Positions 53,944 to 62,425 of a stretch of DNA of 64,000 bases are shown piece after piece. The DNA lies in assembly GCF_044923475.1 (NCBI RefSeq), contig NZ_CP137338.1:620001-684000 (forward strand), given 5' to 3'. Position numbers and translations under genes: made by a program. The DNA is from JAAURS01 sp044923475. Lineage in GTDB: Bacteria; Cyanobacteriota; Cyanobacteriia; Thermosynechococcales; Thermosynechococcaceae. Within the stretch, counting starts at the first letter, position 1. The number at the start of each line of letters is the position of its first letter. The notes beneath the pieces were generated by a model. That model was not told where the DNA came from, did not search any database, and was given only the letters and a program-made list of their open reading frames with translations.

Positions 53944-55365
53944 TCAATCCCCTCGACTTTCGATAATCTCCAGCGGGGACGGCAAGCGCGTCCGATCGAC
54001 TTTACCTTGCGCGTTCCGGGGGATCTCGTCCACCTGAAGCCAGTGTTTCGGATGTTTGTAGCGACTTAATTTCGATTCCAGTGCTGCTTTAAGCTGCTGG
54101 CTTGTTACTCCAGGGTGACGCGGCACGTACAGCGCGGCGACTACTTCGCCCCATTGCGCGTCAGGCAGTCCCATGACGCAAACATCGGAGATCGTCCCGG
54201 TCTCGTACAATGCGGCTTCTACTTCTTCCGGGAAAACGTTTTCGCCCCCTGAAATGATTTTGCGGCTGCTGCGGCCTGCAATATGGAGGTGGTTTTGCGC
54301 GTCGAAGTATCCCAGGTCGTCGGTTCTGAAGCTTGTTTCGGAAGAAGGGCGCGGGTAGTAGCCCCGAAACAGGGACTTCGCTCGAACGACAATCGTTCCG
54401 GTCTGGCGTGCGGCCAAAGGCTGTCCGGCTGAGTCGCAAATTTCAATGCGAGCGTGGGGTAAAACGGGGCCTGAATCGATCCGTCCCTGCAAAAACGCTT
54501 GGGGCTTGAGGGTGGCAATCTGAGATGCGGTTTCAGTCATGCCGTAGGTTGGTGCTAGGTTGAGTCGATGCTGTTTAGCTCGATCTAATAGCGCCGGCCA
54601 AGCTGGAGCGCCGCCCAGCAAAATGATGGGATGCTGAAGCCAAGGGAGGCGGTGGGGCTGTTGGAGGAGCCGCTGCAGCTGCGTGGGGACGAGCGAGAGA
54701 AAAAATGTCGCGCGCGTTTTGCTGGCTTCGCTCAAAAAGAAGTGCTGTTCTGGGTTCTCGGACTGACCGCTGAGGAGGTCGGCAAAGGGGATGACGCGCA
54801 ACCGTCCGTGGGTGAGGAGCGATCGCAGAAACTGCATCAATCCGCTGACGTGATACAGCGGCAGCACGCAGCAGGAGTTGATGGCAGCCACTTCAAAATA
54901 GCTTTGGAATCCCCGGACTGAGGCCGATAGGGTCGTCCAGGTGTGAATGGCAAATTTAATTTGACCTGAAGTCCCGCCAGTGGGAATCATAATCCATCCC
55001 CGTTCTCGATCGTCGGCAGATTTTAATGCTTGCGGCTGGACTGGAATCGGCAGTGTTCCCCATACTTGATGCGGCTGCACCAAATGCAGCACCTGCTCCC
55101 ACTCTTGGATGCTCCAGTTTGGGTTGCCCAAAAAGACAGGGCATTCGGCGATGCAGGCTGCCGCGAAACCTGCTAAAAACTCGATTGGGTCGGTCTGGGA
55201 AAGCAAGATGCGAGGGAATTGGGTTTGGGCCGCAAAGGGAGAGAGGCGATCGCTATAAAATCGCGTTTGCTGAATCCAACGCGCCCGATCCGCACCCAAA
55301 AGGTCGAAGTTTGAAGATTCTGCAAATGCTGCTCGTGCTGAATCGAAGGAAAAGCGATCGCTCAT
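53944..55365 (-). CDS. menE: 2-succinylbenzoate--CoA ligase (AMP-binding)
   Basis: Activates o-succinylbenzoate for phylloquinone (vitamin K1) synthesis, the photosystem I cofactor. The 473 residues have the adenylate-forming domain: P-loop IPTGGTSGQIK, LPLYHVSGLMQFLRS, LGGAPAWPALLD, YGMTETASQ, DDLGYFD, and GRSSRKIISGGENVFPEEVE with the hinge, then the terminal Lys in RNAQGKVDR. The choice of MenE over other acyl-CoA ligases rests on size and cyanobacterial context. Other men genes are not in the window. Confidence 0.85.
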   Translation of the reverse strand: MSDRFSFDSARAAFAESSNFDLLGADRARWIQQTRFYSDRLSPFAAQTQFPRILLSQTDPIEFLAGFAAACIAECPVFLGNPNWSIQEWEQVLHLVQPHQVWGTLPIPVQPQALKSADDRERGWIMIPTGGTSGQIKFAIHTWTTLSASVRGFQSYFEVAAINSCCVLPLYHVSGLMQFLRSLLTHGRLRVIPFADLLSGQSENPEQHFFLSEASKTRATFFLSLVPTQLQRLLQQPHRLPWLQHPIILLGGAPAWPALLDRAKQHRLNLAPTYGMTETASQIATLKPQAFLQGRIDSGPVLPHARIEICDSAGQPLAARQTGTIVVRAKSLFRGYYPRPSSETSFRTDDLGYFDAQNHLHIAGRSSRKIISGGENVFPEEVEAALYETGTISDVCVMGLPDAQWGEVVAALYVPRHPGVTSQQLKAALESKLSRYKHPKHWLQVDEIPRNAQGKVDRTRLPSPLEIIESRGD

Positions 55366-55477
55366 TGTTTCTCCTTTTCACGTCATCTCTACGACTTCAC
55401 ATCTCTGAAGTGTGCTTCAATCGCTATAACTTCTAAAGCTTTCCCTCAGCATCACTCTTGTTGTAACAATCTGAATT

Positions 55478-55516
55478 GTACTGAGTTCCAATGCTTAACT
55501 TCTTTCAAATTCTTAT
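55478..55516. repeat. 39-bp repeated element upstream of menE
   Basis: It matches 57417-57455 in 34 of 39 positions, same orientation. It lies about 113 bases upstream of the menE start codon and beyond the azoR stop. It may be a shared control site or a remnant of duplicated DNA. Confidence 0.65.
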
Positions 55517-55604
55517 ACCGTTTTATTAGATTCTTATCGTGTTAGCGAACCTGCTTCGAAGTGATTCTAGTAATGCGCTTAAACTGTTGCGTCAGATGAC
55601 TTTG

Positions 55605-55644
55605 GCTAGTTAATGACTTGTAATGCTACCAGTCATTAACTAGC
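55605..55644 (-). terminator. 14-bp hairpin overlapping the azoR stop codon
   Basis: GCTAGTTAATGACT (55605-55618) and its exact complement AGTCATTAACTAGC (55631-55644), 12-base loop. The azoR stop at 55626-55628 lies in the loop. No clear U-run follows, so it may be an mRNA-stabilising or terminator hairpin. Confidence 0.55.
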
Positions 55645-56246
55645 TTTTGAATTTTAGATTGTGCTTCGTCTAGTCCCCGTTTTCGTGCCTCGTCTCCCAG
55701 ATCTAGACCATTGGCATGAATGAACTGAATATCAGTCACACCCATGTATTGAAAAGCATACCGGAGCGCAGGTTCCTGACTATCCCATCCTTTGTAAGGA
55801 GACCCTGCTTCAAACTCAACGCCTCGCGATGTGATGAACAACAGTTTTTTACCGTTCGCAAGTCCTTTGACTTGACCATTCTCCTCCATGAATGTGCGAC
55901 CCACACGCACCACTTGATCGATGTAGGCTTTGAAATTGGACGGAATGCTGAAGTTGTACATGGGCACACTGAAAATACATCGATCGGCTGCCAAAAACTC
56001 ATCCACTAACGCATCAGAAAACTTCAGCAGTTCAGCCATTTCCGAAGTCAGTGCTTCTGGCGCAGTAAAAGAAGCCGCAATCCAGTCTTCGGTGACGTGA
56101 GGAACTGGCGTTTGTCTTAAATCACGATAGGTGATCACGTCATCAGGATGTAAGTCTTGCCACGCCGCGATAAACTCCTTTGCCAACTTGCGAGATTTGG
56201 AGCGATCGCCCCGTGGACTTGAATCAATATGCAGAATACTTGCCAT
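55626..56246 (-). CDS. azoR: FMN-dependent NADH-azoreductase
   Basis: A 206-residue flavodoxin-fold reductase (AzoR/AcpD type). N-terminal ILHIDSSPRGDRSKSRKLAKEF binds FMN phosphate. PMYNFSIPSNFKAYIDQVVRVGRTF and LLFITSRGVEF are family blocks. It reduces quinones and azo compounds and is often induced by thiol or quinone stress. First of a run of minus-strand redox genes. Confidence 0.95.
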   Translation of the reverse strand: MASILHIDSSPRGDRSKSRKLAKEFIAAWQDLHPDDVITYRDLRQTPVPHVTEDWIAASFTAPEALTSEMAELLKFSDALVDEFLAADRCIFSVPMYNFSIPSNFKAYIDQVVRVGRTFMEENGQVKGLANGKKLLFITSRGVEFEAGSPYKGWDSQEPALRYAFQYMGVTDIQFIHANGLDLGDEARKRGLDEAQSKIQKLVNDW

Positions 56247-56290
56247 AGTTCCTCAACCAGAAATTTCAATTGCGATCTAGACAGTCGGTT

Positions 56291-56692
56291 TTAGCTCGTG
56301 ATTGCCGTAACGCGGATCTCAATCCGCATCGTTGGAAGTGCAAGAGCTGCAACTCCTACCTCTGTCCAAATGGGGGCATGGTTGGGCATGTAATGACGAA
56401 ATAGCTTGACCATCACCTCGTTAACCTCTGGGGGAAACCCTCCAACATGGTAAGAATTGACATGGATAACATCCTCCCAACTAGCGCCAGCAGTAGCCAA
56501 GGTTCGTTCTACGTTCCGAAACGCCTGAGCAATCTCGTCAGCAAGCGATTCGGGGAATTGCAGATCGTCGTCCCAGCCGCCTTGTCCTGATGTCTCCACT
56601 CGATCGCCAATTTTTACGGCTTGCGAGTAACAGAATCTATTCAGCATACGTTCCCCATAACCAGGGGTGATAAAAAACTCGGGTTTATTCAT
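56291..56692 (-). CDS. RidA family protein
   Basis: A 133-residue RidA/YjgF-type protein. ATG 56692 with GGAGCA ahead is the start; the frame continues upstream only through a dispersed repeat. Features are FCYSQAVKIGDRVETSGQGGWDDD, FRNVERTLATAGASWEDVIHVNSYHV, HAPIWTEVGVAALALPTMRIEIRVTAI. The Arg of the imine-binding site (IEIRV) is present; archetypal RidA hydrolyses reactive enamines/imines. Subfamily function is uncertain. Confidence 0.88.
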   Translation of the reverse strand: MNKPEFFITPGYGERMLNRFCYSQAVKIGDRVETSGQGGWDDDLQFPESLADEIAQAFRNVERTLATAGASWEDVIHVNSYHVGGFPPEVNEVMVKLFRHYMPNHAPIWTEVGVAALALPTMRIEIRVTAITS

Positions 56693-56718
56693 TGTGCTCC
56701 TTATTAGATGATTTAGTA

Positions 56719-56785
56719 GTAGGGCATCGCCCACCATTTTGTAAAACCCTTCACAGTAAGGTTTTGTGGGCAGTGCCCACCCTAC
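56719..56785. repeat. 67-bp palindromic dispersed repeat
   Basis: The outer arms GTAGGG and CCCTAC and the inner arms GGGCATCGCCC and GGGCAGTGCCC, plus AAAACC/GGTTTT, form a long imperfect hairpin. Sequences of the type GGTGGGCA-TGCCCACC are common REP/MITE-like repeats in cyanobacteria. It lies in the space between the RidA start and the upstream NTF2-like gene stop. Confidence 0.75.
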
Positions 56786-56796
56786 TGGCTTTGAGT

Positions 56797-57309
56797 TCAC
56801 TCGATCGCGCGATCGATCAGTGCGTTTGAGGGCAAGCTCGGATCGAGTGCCTTACGCACACTTTCAACACCTGCAACGGGTAACGTACCCAGATCGAGCA
56901 AGCCGAGTTGAACTAACACACTCGCCTGATCCCAGTAGAGGTGTTCATGGGCGACCTTGCCATCCCGAAATCGAATAATGGCAACCGTTGGGACTTCAAC
57001 TCGTTTCCCGGTCGGAGCAACACCGGGTAGCATCCAGTCCATCCCAATCGTATGAGTGAACTTACCCACCATTTCATCGACCAGTTGATCCGTCCCGATC
57101 GTGCGCGAAATTGGAACTAGCTCGAAGTCTGGCGGGATTTGTGGAATGAAGTATTTGGAATAAAACTCACCCACTGCTGGTTTTCCGACTCCTCCGGTCA
57201 TGACCGGAACGTGGTTCACGTAAGCATCTTCAACCATCGTCGCGAGAGCATCTTCAGTGCTGTGAGTGCCATACTCGGACTGTATATGTGCTTCCCAGAC
57301 TGCTTGCAA
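56797..57309 (-). CDS. NTF2-like (SnoaL/ester cyclase type) protein
   Basis: A 170-residue alpha+beta barrel protein resembling the SnoaL-like ester cyclase group (HVPVMTGGVGKPAVGEFY, VDEMVGKFTHT, DWMLPGVAPTGKRVEVPTVAIIRFRDGKVAHEHLYWDQASVLVQLGLL). The start is unsettled. TTG 57309 is preceded by AGGAGG only two bases away, while the open frame runs on upstream without an ATG until a TGA at about 57404. The protein may therefore be longer with an unusual start. Confidence 0.75.
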   Translation of the reverse strand: MQAVWEAHIQSEYGTHSTEDALATMVEDAYVNHVPVMTGGVGKPAVGEFYSKYFIPQIPPDFELVPISRTIGTDQLVDEMVGKFTHTIGMDWMLPGVAPTGKRVEVPTVAIIRFRDGKVAHEHLYWDQASVLVQLGLLDLGTLPVAGVESVRKALDPSLPSNALIDRAIE

Positions 57310-57416
57310 AACCTCCTGGGCTGGTGTTAGGTTGGTGGTTGCCTTTCTATTTGCTTGTTCGTCTACAGTTTGTTTATTGACCGTGTTATATTCTCCTGGT
57401 TCTATTCATTTAGAGT

Positions 57417-57455
57417 GTATTCAGTTCCAATGCTTGATTTCTTTCAGATTCTTAT
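57417..57455. repeat. 39-bp repeated element upstream of the NTF2-like gene
   Basis: Second copy of the element at 55478-55516 (five mismatches). It lies about 108 bases upstream of TTG 57309, almost the same distance as copy one from menE. Confidence 0.65.
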
Positions 57456-57513
57456 GATTTGATGATGTCCCCCACTATACAAAATGGACTTCACACTACC
57501 AGCACTGGACTGT

Positions 57514-57906
57514 TCAGAACATCGTGTTATCGTTAGCCGACACTTGGATGGTCTGAAGCACATCCCAATGCTCGACTATCTTGCCTTTATCATCCAGGCG
57601 GAAGATGTCGATACCTGCCCAGTCGTTGTCGCCCGGCCATTGTTGATAGCAATGCAAGACTACATAATTGCCTTCAGCGAAGACGCGCTTAAACTGAACG
57701 CACTTGCCCGGATATTCTTTCGCCATCCTCTCAAAATATTCGATGAAAGCCTGCTTCCCGTCGGCTACTGCTGGGTTGTGCTGGATATACAGGTCGCCGA
57801 CATATTTCTCGATGGCTTCTGCGGGCTGACACTGATTGAACATCAGGTCATAAAATGCCGTGACCGTCTGTTTGTTCTGCTCAAGTTTATCCATCATTCG
57901 TTCCAC
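57514..57906 (-). CDS. NTF2-like/SnoaL-type protein
   Basis: A 130-residue cone-shaped barrel protein (QTVTAFYDLMFNQCQPAEAIEKYVGDLYIQHNPAVADGKQ, then VFAEGNYVVLHCYQQWPG, GIDIFRLDDKGKIVEHWDVLQ). Such small proteins include polyketide cyclase-like enzymes and binding proteins; the substrate is unknown. Starts at Met1, Met4 or Met5. Confidence 0.82.
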   Translation of the reverse strand: MERMMDKLEQNKQTVTAFYDLMFNQCQPAEAIEKYVGDLYIQHNPAVADGKQAFIEYFERMAKEYPGKCVQFKRVFAEGNYVVLHCYQQWPGDNDWAGIDIFRLDDKGKIVEHWDVLQTIQVSANDNTMF

Positions 57907-57976
57907 ACCTCACATTACCCGAAACACCCAGCAGCTCAAATCAGCGGCGGCAAAGAAACTCGAACGCAGCACCCAT

Positions 57977-58285
57977 TTAGATTGACGTGAGAACAAGAAC
58001 TGCTCGCGGAGCTGCGTAGAATGGTTCGCTGCGTTCCAGGTACCGCTGGTAGAAGGGCAGTTGCAGGATCTCGTTCAGGTACTCGTTTCCGTTACGCCAG
58101 CGCTCGGACAGCACAAACATCCCAGGGCGATCGGCGACCTCACCGACCTCAAGTGAGAGGCACGCTTCCAAACAGCGGGCTTGAGGCAGGATCTCCCGGA
58201 GTTCCATTAAGAACTTCTCGCGGTACTCAGGCTGAATCGTGAGCGTGTTACTCATCATCAGTTCTTGGTCAGAGACTTGCGGCAT
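57977..58285 (-). CDS. antibiotic biosynthesis monooxygenase (ABM) domain protein, YgiN-like
   Basis: A 102-residue ferredoxin-like-fold protein of the ABM/quinol monooxygenase type (LTIQPEYREKFLMELREILPQARCLEACLSLEVGE, FVLSERWRNGNEYLNEILQLPFYQRYL). YgiN acts on quinols, fitting the azoreductase next door. Start Met1 at 58285, or Met10/Met11. Confidence 0.85.
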   Translation of the reverse strand: MPQVSDQELMMSNTLTIQPEYREKFLMELREILPQARCLEACLSLEVGEVADRPGMFVLSERWRNGNEYLNEILQLPFYQRYLERSEPFYAAPRAVLVLTSI

Positions 58286-58390
58286 TTTTTCCTGTGGTAT
58301 GTGTGTTTCTCCTTCGACTCTGTTCGATGGGAAATTGATAGATAGACTTTTACACGCGATCGCGGAGTGCTTTTGAACTCGGAAGCGATC

Positions 58391-59146
58391 TTAGATTTGT
58401 GCCATACCACCATCGACGAATAGCTCGATGCCGTTGACAAAGCTGCTGTCATCGAAAGCCAGAAAGACAACGGCTTTGGCGATCTCATCAGGCGTGCCGA
58501 CTCGTCCCAATGGGATATCTTTAGCTTGGTTCTCCATCAATTCTTTCAGTTGCTCTTCACTGAGTCTAAAGAGAGGATTGTAACCGGGAGTCGGAACGGT
58601 ACCAGGGCTGACCGCATTCACTCGAATCTGGCGGTCTTTGAGGTCGAGTGTCCAGTTGCGGGCAAACGATCGCACGGCAGCTTTAGTCGCGCTATACACG
58701 CTGAAGGCTGGGGTGCCCAGGATGGAAGTCGTTGAGGCATTCAGAATGATGGAAGCTCCCTCTGGTATCAGCGGCAGCGCCTTCTGCACGGTGAACAGTA
58801 GACCCTTGACATTGATGTTGAATGTTTTGTCAAAGTGTTCTTCGGAGATCGATCCGAGCGGGACGAATTCTCCAACGCCAGCATTGGCGAAGATGACATC
58901 CAGGCGACCTTGCTCTCGCTCGATCGTGGCGTAAAGCCGATCGAGGTCTGCCAGATTTGAGACATCGCCCTGAATGCCCATCACATTTTTACCAATCTCG
59001 TCTACAGCCGCATCAAGTTCGGTCTGACGACGACCCGTGATAAAGACATAGGCACCTTCGGCAACGAATTGCTTGGCAGTGGAAAGCCCAATACCGCTGG
59101 TACCACCCGTAACGAGAGCGACTTTGCCTGAAAGTTTTTGTGACAT
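58391..59146 (-). CDS. short-chain dehydrogenase/reductase
   Basis: A 251-residue classical SDR. The cofactor site is VTGGTSGIGLSTA (TGxxxGIG). The NAG motif is FANAGVG. The catalytic set includes NAS and YSATK. The C-terminal GRVGTPDEIAKAVVFLAFDDSSFVNG is also typical. The substrate is unknown. It is about 105 bases from the ABM gene and part of the same-strand redox run. Confidence 0.93.
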   Translation of the reverse strand: MSQKLSGKVALVTGGTSGIGLSTAKQFVAEGAYVFITGRRQTELDAAVDEIGKNVMGIQGDVSNLADLDRLYATIEREQGRLDVIFANAGVGEFVPLGSISEEHFDKTFNINVKGLLFTVQKALPLIPEGASIILNASTTSILGTPAFSVYSATKAAVRSFARNWTLDLKDRQIRVNAVSPGTVPTPGYNPLFRLSEEQLKELMENQAKDIPLGRVGTPDEIAKAVVFLAFDDSSFVNGIELFVDGGMAQI

Positions 59147-59283
59147 TGTGTTTTCCTAGTTGAGTTTACGAGAAACGTAAGGGATGGCGATCGACTCTTA
59201 TACGTCAATCGGGCATTCTTGTGAGCGTTCATCCAAGTCCGAAAGTGGAATGGATGATTGCGTTTAGATGTGCGCGATAACCT

Positions 59284-60252
59284 TCAAGACGCAGCGCCGA
59301 TCAGTTCCTCACTTTTTGCCCAAAGCTGCTTAGCTTTGTTGGCATCGAGCGCATACGATCTGACACCATCGGCAAACGGGTTGGGCGTGTCATCGATCGG
59401 CGAGATCGCACAATCTTCGAGATAGTGTCCACCGATCTTGTCTTTGTCAGCCACGACTGCTGCCCAGACCGATGTCGCGGCTGCCTGCGGAATTTCTTTC
59501 AACGCTTTCGGCGGCAGACCCGCTTCGGCGCGTGCTGCGTCAACAGTCTTCAAAAGTCCCTGCAAGTCCTCCGGCGAGAAATGGCGGGGTAGATCCGTCA
59601 GACTGTTTCCGGGCATCACCGAAGCAGCCCGAATGCCGCGATCGCGATGCCGCCTGTCAAACTCCACAGCGAACAGTGAATTGGCGGTTTTCGATCGGCT
59701 ATAAGCGACCCACGGATCGTAGTCCTGCCGATCGAAATTCGGATCGTCCAAGTCGATGTCGGCACCGCGATGCGAGAGCGACGACAGGACTACCAGCCGT
59801 CCATTATCGGCGAGCAGCGGCTCGATCCGATCGAGCAGGGCGAAATGACCCAGATGGTTCGTCCCGAACTGGACTTCAAAGCCGTCGATCGTCCGACCGA
59901 ACGGAGTTGCCATAACGCCAGCGTTAGCGATGATGGCATCGAACGGTTGACCGTCAGCCAACAGTTTATCCGCGCAGGCACGAACGCTTTGCAAGGATGC
60001 CAGATCGAGCTCGATCGACTCCAGGCTGCCACCGCCTTGCGATGCGGCATCACGAACCGATGCAGTGGCTGGCTCAGCTTTAGCGAGGTTCCTAACCGCG
60101 CCGACGACGCTAGCGCCGTGAGAAACCAGTGAGCGGGCGGTTTCGAGTCCAATGCCCGATGATATACCCGTAATGAGAAATCGCTTGCCCTTGAGATCGA
60201 TGCCCGCAAGTACCTCGTCGGCGGTCGATTTTGCCCCAAATTTTTCAGCCAT
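59284..60252 (-). CDS. short-chain dehydrogenase/reductase (WW-domain oxidoreductase-like)
   Basis: A 322-residue SDR of the long retinol-dehydrogenase-like type: ITGISSGIGLETARSL, IIANAGVMATPFGRT, FGTNHLGHFALLDRI, VVLSSLSHRGADIDLDD, AYSRSKTANSLFAVEF (YxxxK). ATG 60252 (MAEKFGAKSTADEV) is the natural start. In-frame sequence upstream to 60396 is a remnant of another SDR gene. The gene is GC-rich with few HIP1 sites, suggesting recent acquisition. Confidence 0.92.
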   Translation of the reverse strand: MAEKFGAKSTADEVLAGIDLKGKRFLITGISSGIGLETARSLVSHGASVVGAVRNLAKAEPATASVRDAASQGGGSLESIELDLASLQSVRACADKLLADGQPFDAIIANAGVMATPFGRTIDGFEVQFGTNHLGHFALLDRIEPLLADNGRLVVLSSLSHRGADIDLDDPNFDRQDYDPWVAYSRSKTANSLFAVEFDRRHRDRGIRAASVMPGNSLTDLPRHFSPEDLQGLLKTVDAARAEAGLPPKALKEIPQAAATSVWAAVVADKDKIGGHYLEDCAISPIDDTPNPFADGVRSYALDANKAKQLWAKSEELIGAAS

Positions 60253-60282
60253 TTCTTTTCCTTTCGTTATAACTGAGGGTGT

Positions 60283-60396
60283 TAAAAATAGGACTGCATT
60301 TGCAACTTCAAGCGGTGTTCCAATTCGTCCGATCGGGTGAAGTCCTGTTATGTAAGCTTTGGCTTTATCCTGCCCACCTGTACCTGCTTTAGGCAA
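60283..60396 (-). pseudogene. C-terminal remnant of an SDR gene
   Basis: About 108 bases here match 62495-62602, inside the intact SDR gene. Encoded GGQDKAKAYITGLHPIGRIG and ...LEVANAVLFL parallel GGQDETKAYMAGLHPIGRIG. It is fused in frame ahead of the next SDR start codon and is too short to function alone. A chimeric longer protein could be translated from TTG/ATG-like codons, but that is unlikely. Confidence 0.8.
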
Positions 60397-61180
60397 ATCT
60401 TGCTAGCAAAAGGCTAAGAGCAAAGGAAAAGGCATGAAAGCTGACATGGGATAACATCGCAGCCTCAAGCGAGTATTGCCAAAAGAGCCAACCAAAAGCA
60501 ATGCCAGCAATCCCATTGAGTAATATCGCTCGGATAATCACAATTGGAGTGAGTGAAACGATCGCGGCAGTTGCGGGCAGGTGTAAAAGTCCAAATACCA
60601 GCGCTGCTAGCGCGATCGCACCCTGATAAATCCCTTGACTTGGCAACGTAATGCCTTGTTTTAACCCCTTCCACGCGATCCAAACAAGCAGCGACATTAA
60701 GCCCCAGCGCATCAGAATTTCCTCGGTGATGCCGCCATAAAGCATTGCTGTAAGCGAACTCAGCCAATTCGGTTCTGTGCGATTGGATGCCTGTAGCGCT
60801 TCAGGTAGAGCAGGTTTCATGAACCGATCGAGCAACAGGAGAACGATCGTCGTCGCTGCACCTACTCGCAAGCTCCATTTCATCTCAATGACAGAATATG
60901 GAATCTTAGGGGTATGAAGTACCCAGTAGTCAATCAAATGTGAGTGTAATCCAACGCGGTAGGCACAGCCAATTCCGATCGAAATGCTGATTGCTAGTAG
61001 AACTGTAAGCTGTAGTGCTTGCAGCAGCATTAAAACCCACAGTGGTGGAACGTTTACCAGTAGTTCTGGAGACAGTTTCGCCAACTTTTGCTCAACAAAT
61101 GAAACTGACGTAATCGTAGACATCGCAATTCCCGCAATGCCCAACACAAATAGAATCCCAAATTGTTTCAATACTGCCAT
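60389..61180 (-). CDS. CPBP family intramembrane metalloprotease
   Basis: A 263-residue integral membrane protein with about seven hydrophobic segments. CPBP (Abi/CAAX-like) motifs are EEILMRWGL (EExxxR), FGLLHLP (FxxxH) and SHVSFHAF. Family members are intramembrane proteases or handle prenylated peptides, some in bacteriocin self-immunity. ATG 61180 has GGAG nine bases ahead; a longer form from 61234 is less likely. Confidence 0.88.
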   Translation of the reverse strand: MAVLKQFGILFVLGIAGIAMSTITSVSFVEQKLAKLSPELLVNVPPLWVLMLLQALQLTVLLAISISIGIGCAYRVGLHSHLIDYWVLHTPKIPYSVIEMKWSLRVGAATTIVLLLLDRFMKPALPEALQASNRTEPNWLSSLTAMLYGGITEEILMRWGLMSLLVWIAWKGLKQGITLPSQGIYQGAIALAALVFGLLHLPATAAIVSLTPIVIIRAILLNGIAGIAFGWLFWQYSLEAAMLSHVSFHAFSFALSLLLARFA

Positions 61181-61253
61181 TGATTCAATCTCCAGAGATA
61201 TCAGAATACTGGGTAGACATTTAGGTGTTGGCAACTCATCGTTTGAAACGGCT

Positions 61254-61574
61254 CTATCCTAAAATTCGGGTTCGATAGCCGCGCCGCTCCAGTCGGTTGG
61301 CAGCACGTCGGGCATCGCGACGATTGTAGTGGACACTCTGAAAAATCCATCGCCGATCGTCACGGCTGCGGTAATAAACTACAAATGGCCGATCGCGATA
61401 TCGATCGCGATATCGATCGTCACGATCGCGATCGCGATCGTACTGAGCGATTGACATATTCGGCTCTCGATTGAGGTTCTGTCCGATTTTTTTTGAATCT
61501 AGTGCCTGTGCCATAAAGGGCATAGTTACTACGAATCCCGTACTCACGAGTGCCAGCAAAATTATCTTTTTCAT
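61254..61574 (-). CDS. exported Asp/Arg-repeat protein
   Basis: A 106-residue protein with a signal peptide (KKIILLALVSTGFVVTMPFMAQA). After it comes a block of DR dipeptides (about residues 46-63), encoded by tandem HIP1-like GATCGC repeats at 61391-61441, and then a short folded tail (RRWIFQSVHYNRRDARRAANRLERRGYRTRIL). It has no known function. The repeat makes length variation between strains likely. Confidence 0.7.
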   Translation of the reverse strand: MKKIILLALVSTGFVVTMPFMAQALDSKKIGQNLNREPNMSIAQYDRDRDRDDRYRDRYRDRPFVVYYRSRDDRRWIFQSVHYNRRDARRAANRLERRGYRTRILG

Positions 61575-61700
61575 GAGATTATCTCCAAAGTGTAAAATTT
61601 AGCTCGATCGATTGAATTTAGAATTTGATTAATCGATACCTTCAGGATTATCAATCTGAGAGAACCTCCCAGAGTGCGGACAACGTGCCTCCCGCACAGC

Positions 61701-62384
61701 TCAAGCAGAGCGAAGCAACTTCAGTAACTCTTCCGCTGCGGGTCCCGAAGAGGCAGGATTCTGTCCGGTCACGAGCTTCCCGTCTACTTGGACATAGGGA
61801 ATCCAGTTGGCGGTTTTGCTGTAGAGGCTACCTCGTTCCTTTAGTCGGTCTTCCAACAAGAAAGGCACGATCGCGCTCAAGCCCACCGCTTCTTCTTCTG
61901 CATTCGTGAACCCAGTCACGCGCTTGCCTTCGATCAGATACTCGCCATCCTTCCCGCGCACATTGACCAACGCGACTGGCGCGTGACACACTGCACCAAC
62001 TGGCTTGTCGGACTTCACGAAGGCTTCGATCAGGGCGATCGATGTCGCGTTGTCGGGCATATCCCACATCGGACCATGTCCACCGGGGTAGAAGACTGCA
62101 TCGAAATCGTCTGCGGACACGTCGGCTAGCTTTTTCGTGTGGGTAAGTTCAGCCTGCGCTGCGGGGTCTGTGCGGAAACGCTGCGTCAATTCGGTCTGGT
62201 TTTCGGGTAGATCGCTTTTCGGATCGAGCGGCGGCAGACCGCCCTTCGGGGAGGCTAACGCGATCGCTGCTCCCGCATCCTTCAGCACGTAATAGGGAGC
62301 CGCAAACTCTTCCAGCCAGAAACCCGTTTTCTTTCCGGTATCGCCAAGTTGGTCATGAGACGTGAGAACAATGAGAATCTTCAT
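61701..62384 (-). CDS. DJ-1/PfpI family (type 1 glutamine amidotransferase-like) protein
   Basis: A 227-residue DJ-1/PfpI protein of the Hsp31-like size class. AAGGAGG precedes ATG 62384. Features are FWLEEFAAPYYVLKDAGAAIALASPKGG, DAVFYPGGHGPMWDM, and the nucleophile elbow GAVCHAPVALVN with the catalytic Cys and His. Relatives act as glyoxalase III or protein deglycases against reactive aldehydes, which fits the neighbours. Confidence 0.93.
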   Translation of the reverse strand: MKILIVLTSHDQLGDTGKKTGFWLEEFAAPYYVLKDAGAAIALASPKGGLPPLDPKSDLPENQTELTQRFRTDPAAQAELTHTKKLADVSADDFDAVFYPGGHGPMWDMPDNATSIALIEAFVKSDKPVGAVCHAPVALVNVRGKDGEYLIEGKRVTGFTNAEEEAVGLSAIVPFLLEDRLKERGSLYSKTANWIPYVQVDGKLVTGQNPASSGPAAEELLKLLRSA

Positions 62385-62425
62385 CGCAAACCTCCTTTTT
62401 AAGAACTCAAACACCTGCCGATCGA

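Noticed and set aside
61385..61445. CRISPR-like or satellite repeat
   Set aside because: The units are short HIP1-like GATCGC tandems inside a coding sequence with no spacers.
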